Below are positions 8,549-17,095 of a DNA stretch of 64,000 nucleotides, one piece after another. Origin of the DNA: an uncultured Lentisphaeria bacterium (lineage in GTDB: Bacteria; Verrucomicrobiota; Lentisphaeria; Victivallales; UBA1829). The position numbers and the translations under genes were made by a program. Numbering within the stretch: position 1 is the first letter of the stretch; every line of letters starts with the position of its first letter. The stretch is from contig CAJKAR010000011.1 of NCBI GenBank assembly GCA_905197955.1, forward strand, positions 1 to 64,000, written 5' to 3'. The notes under the pieces were generated by a model. It saw only the letters and a program-made list of their open reading frames with translations. It had not been told where the DNA came from and ran no database searches.

Positions 8549-9696
8549 AAACAAAACATCTTTTGATACTGGCCTGTATTGTCATTGTGCTTGGAATTAT
8601 CTATGCGCTTCAGCAGGGCCGTCGGAAAAACGGCAGTGATTTCGTGGAAAGACGGGAACTGGTTCCCGCGAATTTCAGCAGCGACAGTGTCGTTGCTATC
8701 AAGCTGGAACAAAACGGCAAAACCGTTACGCTGAAGCAGACGGATTCCGGATGGACCGTGGCGGAGCGTTTCGGTTATCCTGCCGATGTTTCCAGACTCC
8801 GGGATCTCTTCATCAAGCTCTGCGATGCCCGTATTGCGCAGGTGATCTCTCTGACTCCGGTACAGGAAAAGGAGCTCTCTCTGACCCCTGAAAAATCTGT
8901 GACTCTGACTCTGACGGATAAGAACGGTCAGACACTCCAGCGTTTTGTTTTCGGCTCGGCTCACAGCGGCAGACAGTCCGCCGCGCAGCCGTTCCAGATG
9001 GGCGGAAGTTCCGGCCGCTACCTGCTTCTTGCCGACGGTCGCTGTGTCGTGGTGCCGGAAGGCTTCCATGAGGTCGATTCCTCCTTGACCGACTGGCTGA
9101 ATCGCGACTTCTTCCAGGTGTCCGATCTGAAACGGGCCATCCTGAAACGGAATGGCAGGACCGAATGGGAGCTGAATTTCCGGGATGGCAAACCGGTGCT
9201 TGCCGGGACCATTCCGGCGGGAAAAGAACTCGACGAGTCGAAGACCTCCTCTCTGAAAAGCGCTTTTTCCTGGATTCGGTTTCAGGATGTTGCCGATCCG
9301 AAGGCCGCTCCGGCAGATACCGGAATGGACAAGGCTCCGGAGCTTCTGCTGACAGACAGCGATGATCTCGTCTATACGATCCGTCCCGGTGCTGGAAAGG
9401 ATGGAAAACACTATCTGCGTGTCGCTGTCGTCTGGCAGGGCGAGGCGAAACGGAAAGCCCCTGCAAACGAGAAGCCCGAAGATACAAAACGTCTGGACGC
9501 CGAATTCGAGAAAACCGTCCGGGAACGCAAGGAGAAGGCCGCTAAGCTCAATAAGGCTCTCTCCGCGTGGACCTATGCGGTTGAGAAAAGTGTCTTTGAC
9601 AGTGCATCTGCTGCGCGCAGTTCGTTCCTCAAGGACAAGCCGAAACCGGAACCGAAGCAGGATGGGAAAAGTCCATCTGTAAAACCGGTCAAATGA
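8545..9696 (+). CDS. DUF4340 domain protein of the Gld-type ABC operon
   Basis: Last gene of the operon, 383 residues. It has one N-terminal membrane anchor (about residues 5-22, LLILACIVIVLGIIYAL) and a long extracytoplasmic region typical of DUF4340 proteins, which usually accompany GldG-like genes. The Val/Thr-rich core (KTVTLKQTDSGWTVAERFG) is a short beta repeat seen in this family. The C-terminus is lysine/glutamate rich. Translation is coupled to the GldG-like gene (ATGA) and AGGAG lies before the start. The function of DUF4340 is unknown; a structural or substrate-presenting role at the exporter is inferred from gene order. Confidence 0.78.
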   Translation: MKTKHLLILACIVIVLGIIYALQQGRRKNGSDFVERRELVPANFSSDSVVAIKLEQNGKTVTLKQTDSGWTVAERFGYPADVSRLRDLFIKLCDARIAQVISLTPVQEKELSLTPEKSVTLTLTDKNGQTLQRFVFGSAHSGRQSAAQPFQMGGSSGRYLLLADGRCVVVPEGFHEVDSSLTDWLNRDFFQVSDLKRAILKRNGRTEWELNFRDGKPVLAGTIPAGKELDESKTSSLKSAFSWIRFQDVADPKAAPADTGMDKAPELLLTDSDDLVYTIRPGAGKDGKHYLRVAVVWQGEAKRKAPANEKPEDTKRLDAEFEKTVRERKEKAAKLNKALSAWTYAVEKSVFDSASAARSSFLKDKPKPEPKQDGKSPSVKPVK

Positions 9697-9703
9697 AAGA
9701 CTT

Positions 9704-9737
9704 CCGGAGACTCCGCATGCTGCTGCGGAGTCTCCGG
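9704..9737. terminator. Perfect 14-bp stem-loop between convergent genes
   Basis: A perfect 14-bp stem (arms 9704-9717 and 9724-9737) with a six-base loop lies between the end of the plus-strand ABC operon and the end of the minus-strand kinase gene. No T-run follows on either strand, so it is an unusual terminator or an mRNA 3'-end stabiliser serving both transcripts. Confidence 0.5.
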
Positions 9738-9767
9738 CATCCGCCGGAAGGGAAGAGTGCGGAAGAA

Positions 9768-10241
9768 TCAGCTCAGTTCTTCTTCGGACGGCGGTTCGAA
9801 CTGCCGATACCACGCTTCAAGATTTTCTTTGGAGATACGGAAGACCGGTTCTGTTCCGACCATTTGATTCCGTTTTTCCAGTCGTTCCCAGAGGAGTTCG
9901 AAAGAGCAGTCCATAAAATGGATTTTGAAATCGGCTCCGATTTCCGCCGCCTTTCTCCTGAAATCCTCCCGTTCGACTTTTGCCCAGCAGCCGAAATCAA
10001 GAATGACATCACGGCCCAGCAGCAGAACGCTTCGCGCGGTTTCCCACATGATTGCTTCGATTTCTGAGTGACGGATATTATGCAGGTGATCGTCTCCATC
10101 GTTTTTGAAATCGTTTCCGAAGAGACGCAGATGCCATTCGTCGGTAGTGAGACGGAGTGCGGGAAGAGTTTGTTCAAGGCGTCTGGCTTCCGTAGTTTTC
10201 CCGCTGCCGGGAAGCCCGACCATCAGGTGAAGTGTTGCCAT
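9768..10241 (-). CDS. Small P-loop kinase / AAA-type ATPase
   Basis: A 157-residue soluble protein that opens with a Walker A motif, MVGLPGSGKTT (residues 7-17). It continues with TTDEWH and DVILDFGCW, the pattern of small zeta-toxin/polynucleotide-kinase-like P-loop kinases that phosphorylate small molecules or nucleic-acid ends. A lid-like helix WERLEKRN near residue 120 fits the same fold. The ATG at 10241 was chosen because the P-loop sits at the usual distance from it; the ribosome binding site is weak. The GH57-like gene upstream on the same strand ends in a terminator, so this gene probably has its own promoter. The substrate cannot be read from the sequence. Confidence 0.75.
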   Translation of the reverse strand: MATLHLMVGLPGSGKTTEARRLEQTLPALRLTTDEWHLRLFGNDFKNDGDDHLHNIRHSEIEAIMWETARSVLLLGRDVILDFGCWAKVEREDFRRKAAEIGADFKIHFMDCSFELLWERLEKRNQMVGTEPVFRISKENLEAWYRQFEPPSEEELS

Positions 10242-10267
10242 TTCCGAGGGGGGATCCGCTGTGTTGC

Positions 10268-10307
10268 TGAAAAAAGACCGGGAGACGAGATTATGCCGTC
10301 TCCCGGT
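10268..10307 (-). terminator. Intrinsic terminator of the carbohydrate operon
   Basis: Minus-strand 11-bp perfect stem (ACCGGGAGACG and its complement, 10277-10287 and 10297-10307) followed by CTTTTTTC. It lies 24 bases after the stop codon of the GH57-like gene. Confidence 0.85.
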
Positions 10308-10330
10308 TCTGGGTTTTCTGAAAGGAAGGA

Positions 10331-11716
10331 TTATTCCTTCTCTCCGAAATACTTCTGACTCATCAGAAGATCGTCGATCATAGCGATCTGAGTATGCATC
10401 AGATCGGGCGAGTAGATGGCGCGCTTCTGTGCGATTCCTCCTTTTTCCATGGCCGCGGCGAGGAACTTGTTTGCGGCATAGAGATCGTCGAGAGTCTCGC
10501 GGACATTGAAGCGTCCGGGAGAGGTCGGCAGCGGGGGCCAGCGGGAGTCGGAGACGTAGGCGCTGGCAAGAGCCTTCATGGCGTTGTCGAGTTCGATGGC
10601 GTCTCCGCCCTTTGCCCGGACCGCTTCGATGCCGTCGAAGATGTTGCGGCAGACCGGATCCAGAATCCGGGAGTAGGAGGTGTTTGCCCATGCCTTGGCG
10701 GTTCCGCCGTGCCAGGCAACGCCGTTTTCAATGCAGTCGATGCGGTCGTTTTCGATGATCGTCTTTGCTGAGTCAATCACATCGGAGGGGGTGGAAAGTT
10801 CATAGCCGAGCTCTTTTGCGGCATCCAGCAGCTCTTTGAAGCGTCCGACGCTGGCGGGCTCCGGTTCAAAGAAACGCGCCTGATTGAACTGTTTCACATA
10901 GAAATAGGCAGAGGTCCCGATGTATTCGGCGTCTTCCGCATACGGCATGATGAAGGAACCGCTCTGTTCGATTCTGCCCTGCCAGTTGCGGAGCATCGCG
11001 GTGATTTCGGAGAGCTGGACGGGATCTTTGCGCATGCCTTCCGTGGCACCCATGAGATACCAGAGCATCGGATTTGCCATGCAGTCGGAACGGAAGATCA
11101 TTTTGAGGCCGTTCGGCGCAACGGACGGATTGGTCAGATAGCGCAGGAACTGGGGCTTGTCCTTGATGTACTCTTCAATTTTGAAGAGATGGTTTTTGTT
11201 GCTGTGTCCCTGGACATCGTATTTGAGTCCGGTGGCTTCGCGGATCTCGGGGAAGGAGAGCAGGAAGCTGTCGGCATCCATGACGAGCGATTCGAAACCC
11301 GCCTCCTTGTAGAGATCGGGCAGGAGAGAGGACCAGCCGCATTCCGGGTTCCAGCCGGTGCGGGGACGAACTCCGATATGGCGTTCCCAGGTTTTGAGTC
11401 CCTCTTTGAGAGTATCCAGCGCCACTTCGCGCGGGATGTTCGCCAGCATGACGTGGATGTGCGGGGAGCCGATGGGTTCGACTTTGCCTTCAGCAACCAG
11501 TTTTTTCAGAAGGGCGAGAACTTCCGGGGCTTCTTCGGCAAGAACGTCGAGAGTGCGTCCGGAGGCCTCAAATGCGATCTTGTAGTCGCCCTTGTCGATG
11601 AGCTCGAAAAGTGGCCGGTACGAGTTTTCCGCGACCCATGCGCGGCGTTTCGGGTCCAGCTGCGAATACTGGATGTTCGCATGCGGCATGAAAATGATTT
11701 TCTGTTTGTTGGGCAT
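10331..11716 (-). CDS. GH57-like glycoside hydrolase
   Basis: A cytoplasmic protein of 461 residues without signal peptide. The N-terminal half has the landmarks of the GH57/GH38-type (beta/alpha)7 barrel: MPHANIQYS at the first strand, FEASG near residue 50, EPIGSPHIHVML near 80 and GWNPECGWSSLLPDLYKEAG near 120. The last resembles the GH57 segment in which a Trp-x-PE motif lines the active site. The family acts on alpha-linked glucans and galactosides, by retaining hydrolysis or glucan transfer. It is the last gene of the minus-strand operon with acetylxylan esterase, sugar isomerase and dehydrogenase, so an intracellular oligosaccharide-processing role fits. The exact substrate is not deducible. 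Confidence 0.7.
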   Translation of the reverse strand: MPNKQKIIFMPHANIQYSQLDPKRRAWVAENSYRPLFELIDKGDYKIAFEASGRTLDVLAEEAPEVLALLKKLVAEGKVEPIGSPHIHVMLANIPREVALDTLKEGLKTWERHIGVRPRTGWNPECGWSSLLPDLYKEAGFESLVMDADSFLLSFPEIREATGLKYDVQGHSNKNHLFKIEEYIKDKPQFLRYLTNPSVAPNGLKMIFRSDCMANPMLWYLMGATEGMRKDPVQLSEITAMLRNWQGRIEQSGSFIMPYAEDAEYIGTSAYFYVKQFNQARFFEPEPASVGRFKELLDAAKELGYELSTPSDVIDSAKTIIENDRIDCIENGVAWHGGTAKAWANTSYSRILDPVCRNIFDGIEAVRAKGGDAIELDNAMKALASAYVSDSRWPPLPTSPGRFNVRETLDDLYAANKFLAAAMEKGGIAQKRAIYSPDLMHTQIAMIDDLLMSQKYFGEKE

Positions 11717-11752
11717 GTAACTGTCTCCTGTCGTTATATTGAATTTGGACGT

Positions 11753-12997
11753 TTATTCTGCTTTTGCGGAAATGGTGTATTTTTTAGAATTCGGAGAGGC
11801 TTTGCGATGTCCGGCGGACTGTTCCGCAGTCAGTTTCCGATCGCATTTCATGACATTGTACATGGCAAACTGGCCGGATGCCGGACAGACACGGTCGCCG
11901 AGCCCGATATAAAACGTGACCGGGCACTTGATCCGTTTTGCCTGATTGACAATATCGAAATAGTCAAGCGCCGGCGTATGTCCGGGCCGCCAGCCTTCCA
12001 GCCGCCCCTCCTTTACGCCGCCGAGATTCGCGCACCACGGAATCGACGCGCTCACCGCATTGACCGCCGGTTCCTGCGCGGCAATGTTGATCGCCTGGAA
12101 TGCCCCCATGCTTCCGCCCGAAACCTTGAGGTCCCTGCCATTCCATTCGGGCCGGCTCTTGAGATATTCGATTGCCCGCAGATCCCGGAGAATCATCAGA
12201 TTGAAATCGCAGTTTTCCGGCGTCTTGTTGTTACGGAATCCGAATCCCTTGTACGCTCCTTTGGATTGTTCCGTATAGAATTTCTGTTCCTTGCCCTGGG
12301 GCAGACCATGACGGCTGATCGAAAGCGACAGCATTCCCCGTTCCGCCAGCTGATCCTGCTTCGGTACGGAACCGAATCCATAACCGTACACATTGACCAC
12401 TGCTTTCAGGGAGCCCGGTTTGGCATTCTTCGGCATGGAAAGATATCCGGTTGCAGGGTATTCTCCGACCGATTTGATCTCAAACATCCAGCAGTTGACA
12501 TTCTTGCGGGAGGTGGGCACGGGAGTCAGTTTCACCTCCATCGGAACCGCTTTCAGACGCGCTTTCTGTTTTGCCCAGAATGCATCGAAATCCTTCGGTT
12601 CGGGAACGGTCTGACGGATTTTTCCCACATCGGCTCCGGCGGAGATACAGAGCGGAAGCGCACCTTTCAACACTTTTCCGTTTGCGTCCATCGCTTTCGC
12701 TTCCAGATAGGTGAATCCCGGTTTGGAAAGCGAAGTACGGATGATCAGCGGCTTTTCCGGATCGGAAACGGCGTTGCCTTTCTGCCGTTTGCCGTCCTCT
12801 CCGAAGAGGTTCCACTGGATCGGCACCCCTTTCATCGGTTTTCCGTCCTCAACCAGCGAAATCCGGAAGACGATCTCCTCTCCGCATCGGTAGGAGAGTG
12901 GGGATTTTTCCGAATCCCCGGCAAAATAGACCGTTCCGGCGGAGAGTACGAACACCGTACAGAACAGCAGGGCGGCTGCGACGGTTTTTTTCCACAT
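11753..12997 (-). CDS. Secreted acetylxylan esterase, CE7 / AXE1 family
   Basis: An alpha/beta-hydrolase predicted to remove acetyl groups from xylan or xylo-oligosaccharides outside the cytoplasm. A signal peptide occupies residues 1-20 (KKTVAAALLFCTVFVLSAG). A beta-sandwich segment follows to about residue 130, then the AXE1 domain beginning near VPEPKDFDAFWAKQK. The triad is visible: Ser296 in GGSMGA, Asp368 in GLGDRVCP and His397 in SAGHR. The length of 414 is longer than single-domain CE7 enzymes because of the N-terminal domain. It starts one base after the isomerase stop codon, in the same operon, so the locus probably targets acetylated plant polysaccharide or host glycans. Confidence 0.85.
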   Translation of the reverse strand: MWKKTVAAALLFCTVFVLSAGTVYFAGDSEKSPLSYRCGEEIVFRISLVEDGKPMKGVPIQWNLFGEDGKRQKGNAVSDPEKPLIIRTSLSKPGFTYLEAKAMDANGKVLKGALPLCISAGADVGKIRQTVPEPKDFDAFWAKQKARLKAVPMEVKLTPVPTSRKNVNCWMFEIKSVGEYPATGYLSMPKNAKPGSLKAVVNVYGYGFGSVPKQDQLAERGMLSLSISRHGLPQGKEQKFYTEQSKGAYKGFGFRNNKTPENCDFNLMILRDLRAIEYLKSRPEWNGRDLKVSGGSMGAFQAINIAAQEPAVNAVSASIPWCANLGGVKEGRLEGWRPGHTPALDYFDIVNQAKRIKCPVTFYIGLGDRVCPASGQFAMYNVMKCDRKLTAEQSAGHRKASPNSKKYTISAKAE

Positions 12998-12998
12998 T

Positions 12999-13817
12999 TC
13001 AGCGCACCTCGTTTTCTTTCAGGAATTTCAAACTGCGTTTGAGTCCGTCTTCGACATCGCCCGTCAGTTCATATTCAATCAGCGCAGGTCCGGAGTAGTT
13101 CCGAAGAGCTCCCATGAGTTTTTTCCAGTCGAGCCGTCCCTCTCCGCACGCGGCAGGAACGACTCCGCCCGGCACCGAACGGAAGTCTTTCAGATGGACA
13201 TACGGGATCGACGCTTGAAAACGTTCATAGAACGCAACCGGATCGGTCGCTCCGACCGCCGCCAGGTTCGCGGGATCGTAATTGATCGACACGCCGGTTT
13301 TGAGAATCTCGCTCCAGGTGTCCACCCGGGTCGTGACGCTGGCAAAATGGACCAGCGCATCACCATTCGAGGTGACTCCTCCATGCGTTTCCACCGCAAG
13401 AACCACATTGTGCTGTCTGGCACACTCCGCGGCGCCGGAAAGACATTCCAGCATGTGGTCGAACCGGGCGCCGATGACGGCACTGTCCGACTGGAATCCG
13501 GCAAAGATCCGCAGTGCCTTCACTCCAAGCTGGCCGCAGATGCCGATGACCGTTTTGACTTTCGCAAGCTGAAGATCGGCATCCTCCCCGGTGAAATCGT
13601 TTCCGGTGCAGGCGCAGTCCAGAGCGATTCCGTAACGGGAGAAGAGTTCACGGACTTCCGCAATCTGTCCGGCTGTGGCATCGGTTTGCAGATAATCCTT
13701 GTCGTAGCCTGCGATGCTGAGCTCCAGCAGGCGCAGTCCCATGGCGGAGGTGAGTTTGAGCTGGTCCTCCAGAGGGGTCTCGCGGAGACCCCATGCGGCA
13801 TTACCGAACTGCATCAT
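12999..13817 (-). CDS. Sugar phosphate isomerase/epimerase (xylose isomerase-like TIM barrel)
   Basis: A 272-residue protein of the AP endonuclease 2 / xylose isomerase-like TIM-barrel family (IolE/tagatose epimerase type), which interconverts keto sugars or inosose using a divalent metal. The strands and metal ligands appear as LLELSIAGYD, AVETHGG near 150, INYDPANLA near 188, YVHLKDFRSVPGG near 210 and LIEYELTGD near 250. There is no signal peptide. The start overlaps the stop of the dehydrogenase (ATGA), so the two are coupled. Together with the dehydrogenase it suggests an oxidoreductive sugar pathway. Confidence 0.82.
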   Translation of the reverse strand: MMQFGNAAWGLRETPLEDQLKLTSAMGLRLLELSIAGYDKDYLQTDATAGQIAEVRELFSRYGIALDCACTGNDFTGEDADLQLAKVKTVIGICGQLGVKALRIFAGFQSDSAVIGARFDHMLECLSGAAECARQHNVVLAVETHGGVTSNGDALVHFASVTTRVDTWSEILKTGVSINYDPANLAAVGATDPVAFYERFQASIPYVHLKDFRSVPGGVVPAACGEGRLDWKKLMGALRNYSGPALIEYELTGDVEDGLKRSLKFLKENEVR

Positions 13818-14854
13818 TGAAAGTCCCTCCAGTCAAACAGGATCTTGAAGACATCGGTGCCTTTTTTGTGCTGGTACTCGAATGCTTCTTTCGCCTTGCC
13901 CGCAGGCCAGATTTCAATCGGCAGATGGGATGTGTCAAACTTGCCTTCGCTCATGTATTTCAGAATTTCCGCCTTGCCGCGGTGCTTGATGGCGCAGCTC
14001 ATCGTGATTTTGCAGTTTTTGACAAACCAGCGATGGTAATGATCGAACAGAATGCGTTCGGGGTAATCGCCGTTGAGATGGATATGACCGGGTTCATCGT
14101 CGTCGCCCCAGCCGCCATCCTTCAGGTAGCGGTGCAGGATGCCCGGGACTTCCGGATTGCCGGAACATTCGATGATCTTGTCGGCCTTTTTGCCGTTGGT
14201 GATGTCCAGAAGCATGCGGATTCCCTCCTCGCCCGTGGGCAGGACATGATCCACATAGTGGGCCGCGATCGAACGGCGGAATTCATTGGGTTCCACGCAG
14301 ATCAGTGTGGCGGTCGGACATTTGATGCGAAGGATCTGCATGGCGCTTGTCCCGACCATTCCAGCTCCGAAAACAATGATTGTATCATGCTCCCGGAACG
14401 AGAAGTTTTTTATGCCTTTCAGCGGAACGCAGGCAAGATAGGCAAGAACGGCATCGGCATCGGAAACATTGTCCGGGACCTTTTCGAAGGGGTCGCCCGC
14501 ACCGCCAGCGTTCGCGGAATCCTTGTGGACGAGCAGTGTGCCGCCGCCCCATGCGGAACAGCAGTCCATGTATTTGCGGCACTCGTTGATCATGACGCGA
14601 TCGCCTTTTTTGAGGCCGGGTGCATAAGCGCCTTCCTCCAGAATCACGCCCATGTTCTCGTAGCCGGGAACAAGAGGATACCAGCATTGTTCCGGATGCT
14701 GAAGACCGTGATAGGTTTTCATATCGGTTCCGGTGCTGATGGCGCTCATGCGGGTTTTGGCAACGACGGTGTCGTCGCGTTTCGGGGTCAGGGTTACTTC
14801 CCGGAAGGACGCTTCCATGGGACGCTCGATTACCACACTCAATGTTTTTGTCAT
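13814..14854 (-). CDS. Zinc-type medium-chain dehydrogenase (sorbitol dehydrogenase-like)
   Basis: A 346-residue MDR-superfamily oxidoreductase. The N-terminal GroES-like domain contains STGTDMKTYHG and LVPGYENMG, and the Rossmann fold begins at IIVFGAGMVGTSA (GxGxxG) with an acidic end of strand two in CVEPNEFRR. KKADKIIECSG is the following strand. Members oxidise polyols or sugars with NAD(P). The ATG at 14854 is preceded by AGGAG at good spacing; upstream in-frame sequence is non-coding in character. It is the first gene of the carbohydrate operon and is preceded by a candidate GntR operator at 14881-14896. Confidence 0.85.
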   Translation of the reverse strand: MTKTLSVVIERPMEASFREVTLTPKRDDTVVAKTRMSAISTGTDMKTYHGLQHPEQCWYPLVPGYENMGVILEEGAYAPGLKKGDRVMINECRKYMDCCSAWGGGTLLVHKDSANAGGAGDPFEKVPDNVSDADAVLAYLACVPLKGIKNFSFREHDTIIVFGAGMVGTSAMQILRIKCPTATLICVEPNEFRRSIAAHYVDHVLPTGEEGIRMLLDITNGKKADKIIECSGNPEVPGILHRYLKDGGWGDDDEPGHIHLNGDYPERILFDHYHRWFVKNCKITMSCAIKHRGKAEILKYMSEGKFDTSHLPIEIWPAGKAKEAFEYQHKKGTDVFKILFDWRDFQ

Positions 14855-14880
14855 GATCGACTCCTGCTGAAAGGTTGGAT

Positions 14881-14896
14881 TTACTATGGTTTTAGT
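14881..14896 (-). promoter_or_regulatory. Candidate operator of the GntR/LacI hybrid regulator
   Basis: Minus-strand ACTAAAACCATAGTAA, 27 bases before the dehydrogenase start. A closely related site (12 of 16 identical, sharing ACCATA-TAA) lies in front of the regulator's own gene at 16071-16086. Both have partial dyad symmetry (TACTA...TAGTA). Confidence 0.45.
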
Positions 14897-14994
14897 ATAT
14901 ATCCCGACCGTCGAAGATGCAAGAGCAGAATCGGAAAAAAAATGTGTTTTTCCTGCTCTCGCTTCACCTGGAAGTCCGGGAGCGGATGAGAAAA

Positions 14995-16029
14995 CTAGCT
15001 TGCGGAGAAATCCGAGGGAATGCTGGAGGATACCGCGCGCCGGTCGGATGGATTCACAATTCTGCGGATCAGAAGTTCCGCGGCTTTTTCCCCGCAGAGC
15101 TGACGATTGCTCCGGATCGTCGGATAGGAGAATGGAAGATCGGTTTTTACTCCGTCGCATCCGCAGATCATCACCTTGCCGGGAACGGAGATTCCCGCCT
15201 CGTTCAGCGCCTGCACAACGCCGGGAATCATGTGATCGCCGGAAACCAGAACTGCATCGGGAATCGAGCGGGAGAGAATATTTTTCATCGCAGAATAGCC
15301 GTTTTCCGCAAGAAGACGGACATTTTCAATCAGATCCGGATCAATCTGATGATATCTCTGCACCGCATCAAGATAGTGCTGGAAGCGGCCCGCCAGACAC
15401 GAATTGGTATAGCTGCATGTGATTCCGATGAATCCGATGCGTTCCGCGCCGTGTCCGATCAAATAATCAATTGCTTCATGAATTGCTTTGCCATCGTCGA
15501 TGGAAACGGAAAGGACTCCCGGTTCGTCCACCGGATCCGCAACGGAAACAAATGGAACATCGGTTTCTTTCTGCAGCAGTTTGACCAGGCGCTTTTCACT
15601 GACTCCGAGAAGCAGTTTTCCGGCGGATTCGCAGAAGGTGAATCCGTTCAAATTCAAAATTCCTTCGGGATTGGCTTCCAGCATGCTCAAAACAGGACGG
15701 TAGCCGTTCGCAGACAGAGTCTTGATCACTCCCGACCAGATCTCTCCCCAGAACGGATGCGAAGATACTGTGGTGTATCCTTCGAAGAGCACTTCCACCA
15801 TTCGCGCTCCGTCGATGTTCACCGGAGTACGAAGAAAGGTTCCGCAGCCTTTTTTCCGGAACAGAATGCCATCTGCCACCAGCTGGTTGAGCGCCTTGTT
15901 GATCGTTTTGAAATTGACGCTGAACTCCTGTGCAAGATCCTGGGAAAGCGGCAAGCGTTCCGCATACACCCCTTCCCGGATTCTCCGGAGAAGTTCCTCC
16001 ACGATTTTTCCCTGTTTATATTCCGGCAT
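14995..16029 (-). CDS. GntR-type DNA-binding / LacI-type ligand-binding transcriptional regulator
   Basis: A 344-residue regulator. The N-terminus is a GntR winged helix (LLRRIREGVYAERLPLSQDL, then NFKTINKALNQLVADG and FRKKGCGTFL). From about residue 80 it continues into a periplasmic-binding-protein-like LacI sensor domain (IDYLIGHGAERIGFIG; PDAVLVSGD; VMICGCDG). This GntR/LacI hybrid class (AraR-like) senses sugars. I chose the ATG at 16029 because the winged helix begins right after it; longer starts run into the upstream intergenic region. It lies upstream of the four-gene carbohydrate operon on the same strand and divergent from the radical SAM gene. A related motif before its own gene suggests autoregulation. 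Confidence 0.85.
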   Translation of the reverse strand: MPEYKQGKIVEELLRRIREGVYAERLPLSQDLAQEFSVNFKTINKALNQLVADGILFRKKGCGTFLRTPVNIDGARMVEVLFEGYTTVSSHPFWGEIWSGVIKTLSANGYRPVLSMLEANPEGILNLNGFTFCESAGKLLLGVSEKRLVKLLQKETDVPFVSVADPVDEPGVLSVSIDDGKAIHEAIDYLIGHGAERIGFIGITCSYTNSCLAGRFQHYLDAVQRYHQIDPDLIENVRLLAENGYSAMKNILSRSIPDAVLVSGDHMIPGVVQALNEAGISVPGKVMICGCDGVKTDLPFSYPTIRSNRQLCGEKAAELLIRRIVNPSDRRAVSSSIPSDFSAS

Positions 16030-16070
16030 AAAACGGCAATTCCATTTGTTTTTTTCTGAAGTTAAGTTAT

Positions 16071-16086
16071 AGTTATACCATAATAA
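16071..16086 (+). promoter_or_regulatory. Candidate operator shared by regulator and radical SAM gene
   Basis: AGTTATACCATAATAA lies in the 85-base divergent gap, 42 bases before the regulator start and 29 bases before the radical SAM start. It matches the site in front of the dehydrogenase operon at 12 of 16 positions. Confidence 0.4.
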
Positions 16087-16114
16087 GAAATCTTCAATAG
16101 TCAAGGTATGGTTT

Positions 16115-17095
16115 ATGTTTTTTCCGGAAATCGTTTCCATGCATTTTCAGCTGACCGGCCGTTGTAACCTGAAATGCATTTTCTGCGGGCAGCAGAATGG
16201 TATGTTCGAGGGGAAAAACCGGGAGGAGCTTCCCTATGAAAAATGGATTGCCATTGCGGAGGAGGTTCGGAACCTGGGATCGCGTCCGGAGATTATTCTC
16301 TGGGGAGGGGAACCGCTTCTGTATTCCCGTTTCGACGAACTCGCTGAGCACCTGCACCGGATGGGATTTGAACTTGGAATCGTTACAAACGGAACTCTGG
16401 CGGATCGTCATGCCGATCTGCTGAACAACGCATTCAAAACCATTTACATCTCCCTTGACGGAAATGCCGAGTATCATAACCGTATCCGCGGTAACGGAGT
16501 GTTCGAAAAAGTCAGCGACAATCTGGAACTGCTGAAAAAACGGAACGGTCATCTGGTTTTCCTCTGCACTCTGGCCGACGAGAATGCCTCCGCCGCGACT
16601 GAAATTGCAGAATGTCTCTCTGAATACCATCCGGATAAGATCATTTTTCAGCGTCTCATGTATTTTTCATCACAGGAGATCACGGAGTATCGGAACTGGC
16701 TGAATACCACCTTTCAGACAGATGATCCCACTATCGAAGTCTGGAAACGGGATGACGATGCCGAATATCAATCCATTCTGAATCACGCTTTGTCGCAGCT
16801 CCGTCGGGACATTGCGGCTGAACGTTTCCCCTGTAAAATCGAAATCAGTTCTCATCTTGCAGAAGGGGCTCCCTGTCTTGCACCTTTCAAGCGAATCCAC
16901 ATCAAATATAACGGAGATCTGCTTTTCTGTACAGATTTCTACGGATTCGTTGCCGGAAATGTCAAACAGAGTTCCATCGGAGAAATTTTCCTTGGACGAC
17001 GAGCGGAACTGTTCCGACGGGAAATCGAAGCCGGACGAAATCCTCTTTGCCGTCATTGTTCCTGGCGGAGCAATCGGACATTCCAGCTTGACTGA
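16115..17095 (+). CDS. Radical SAM protein with SPASM/twitch-type C-terminus
   Basis: A 326-residue radical SAM enzyme. The cluster motif CNLKCIFC (CxxxCxxC) lies near residues 17-24, followed by the GGEPL glycine-rich SAM contact near 69-73 and FKTIYISLDG at strand four. The C-terminal third has CLAPFKRIHIKYNGDLLFC and then PLCRHCSWR, so at least four more cysteines can hold an auxiliary Fe-S cluster, as in SPASM/twitch enzymes. Those modify peptides, sulfatases or carbohydrates; no precursor peptide or sulfatase is nearby. It is divergent from the GntR/LacI regulator and may share its operator. AAGG lies eight bases before the start. Confidence 0.82.
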   Translation: MFFPEIVSMHFQLTGRCNLKCIFCGQQNGMFEGKNREELPYEKWIAIAEEVRNLGSRPEIILWGGEPLLYSRFDELAEHLHRMGFELGIVTNGTLADRHADLLNNAFKTIYISLDGNAEYHNRIRGNGVFEKVSDNLELLKKRNGHLVFLCTLADENASAATEIAECLSEYHPDKIIFQRLMYFSSQEITEYRNWLNTTFQTDDPTIEVWKRDDDAEYQSILNHALSQLRRDIAAERFPCKIEISSHLAEGAPCLAPFKRIHIKYNGDLLFCTDFYGFVAGNVKQSSIGEIFLGRRAELFRREIEAGRNPLCRHCSWRSNRTFQLD

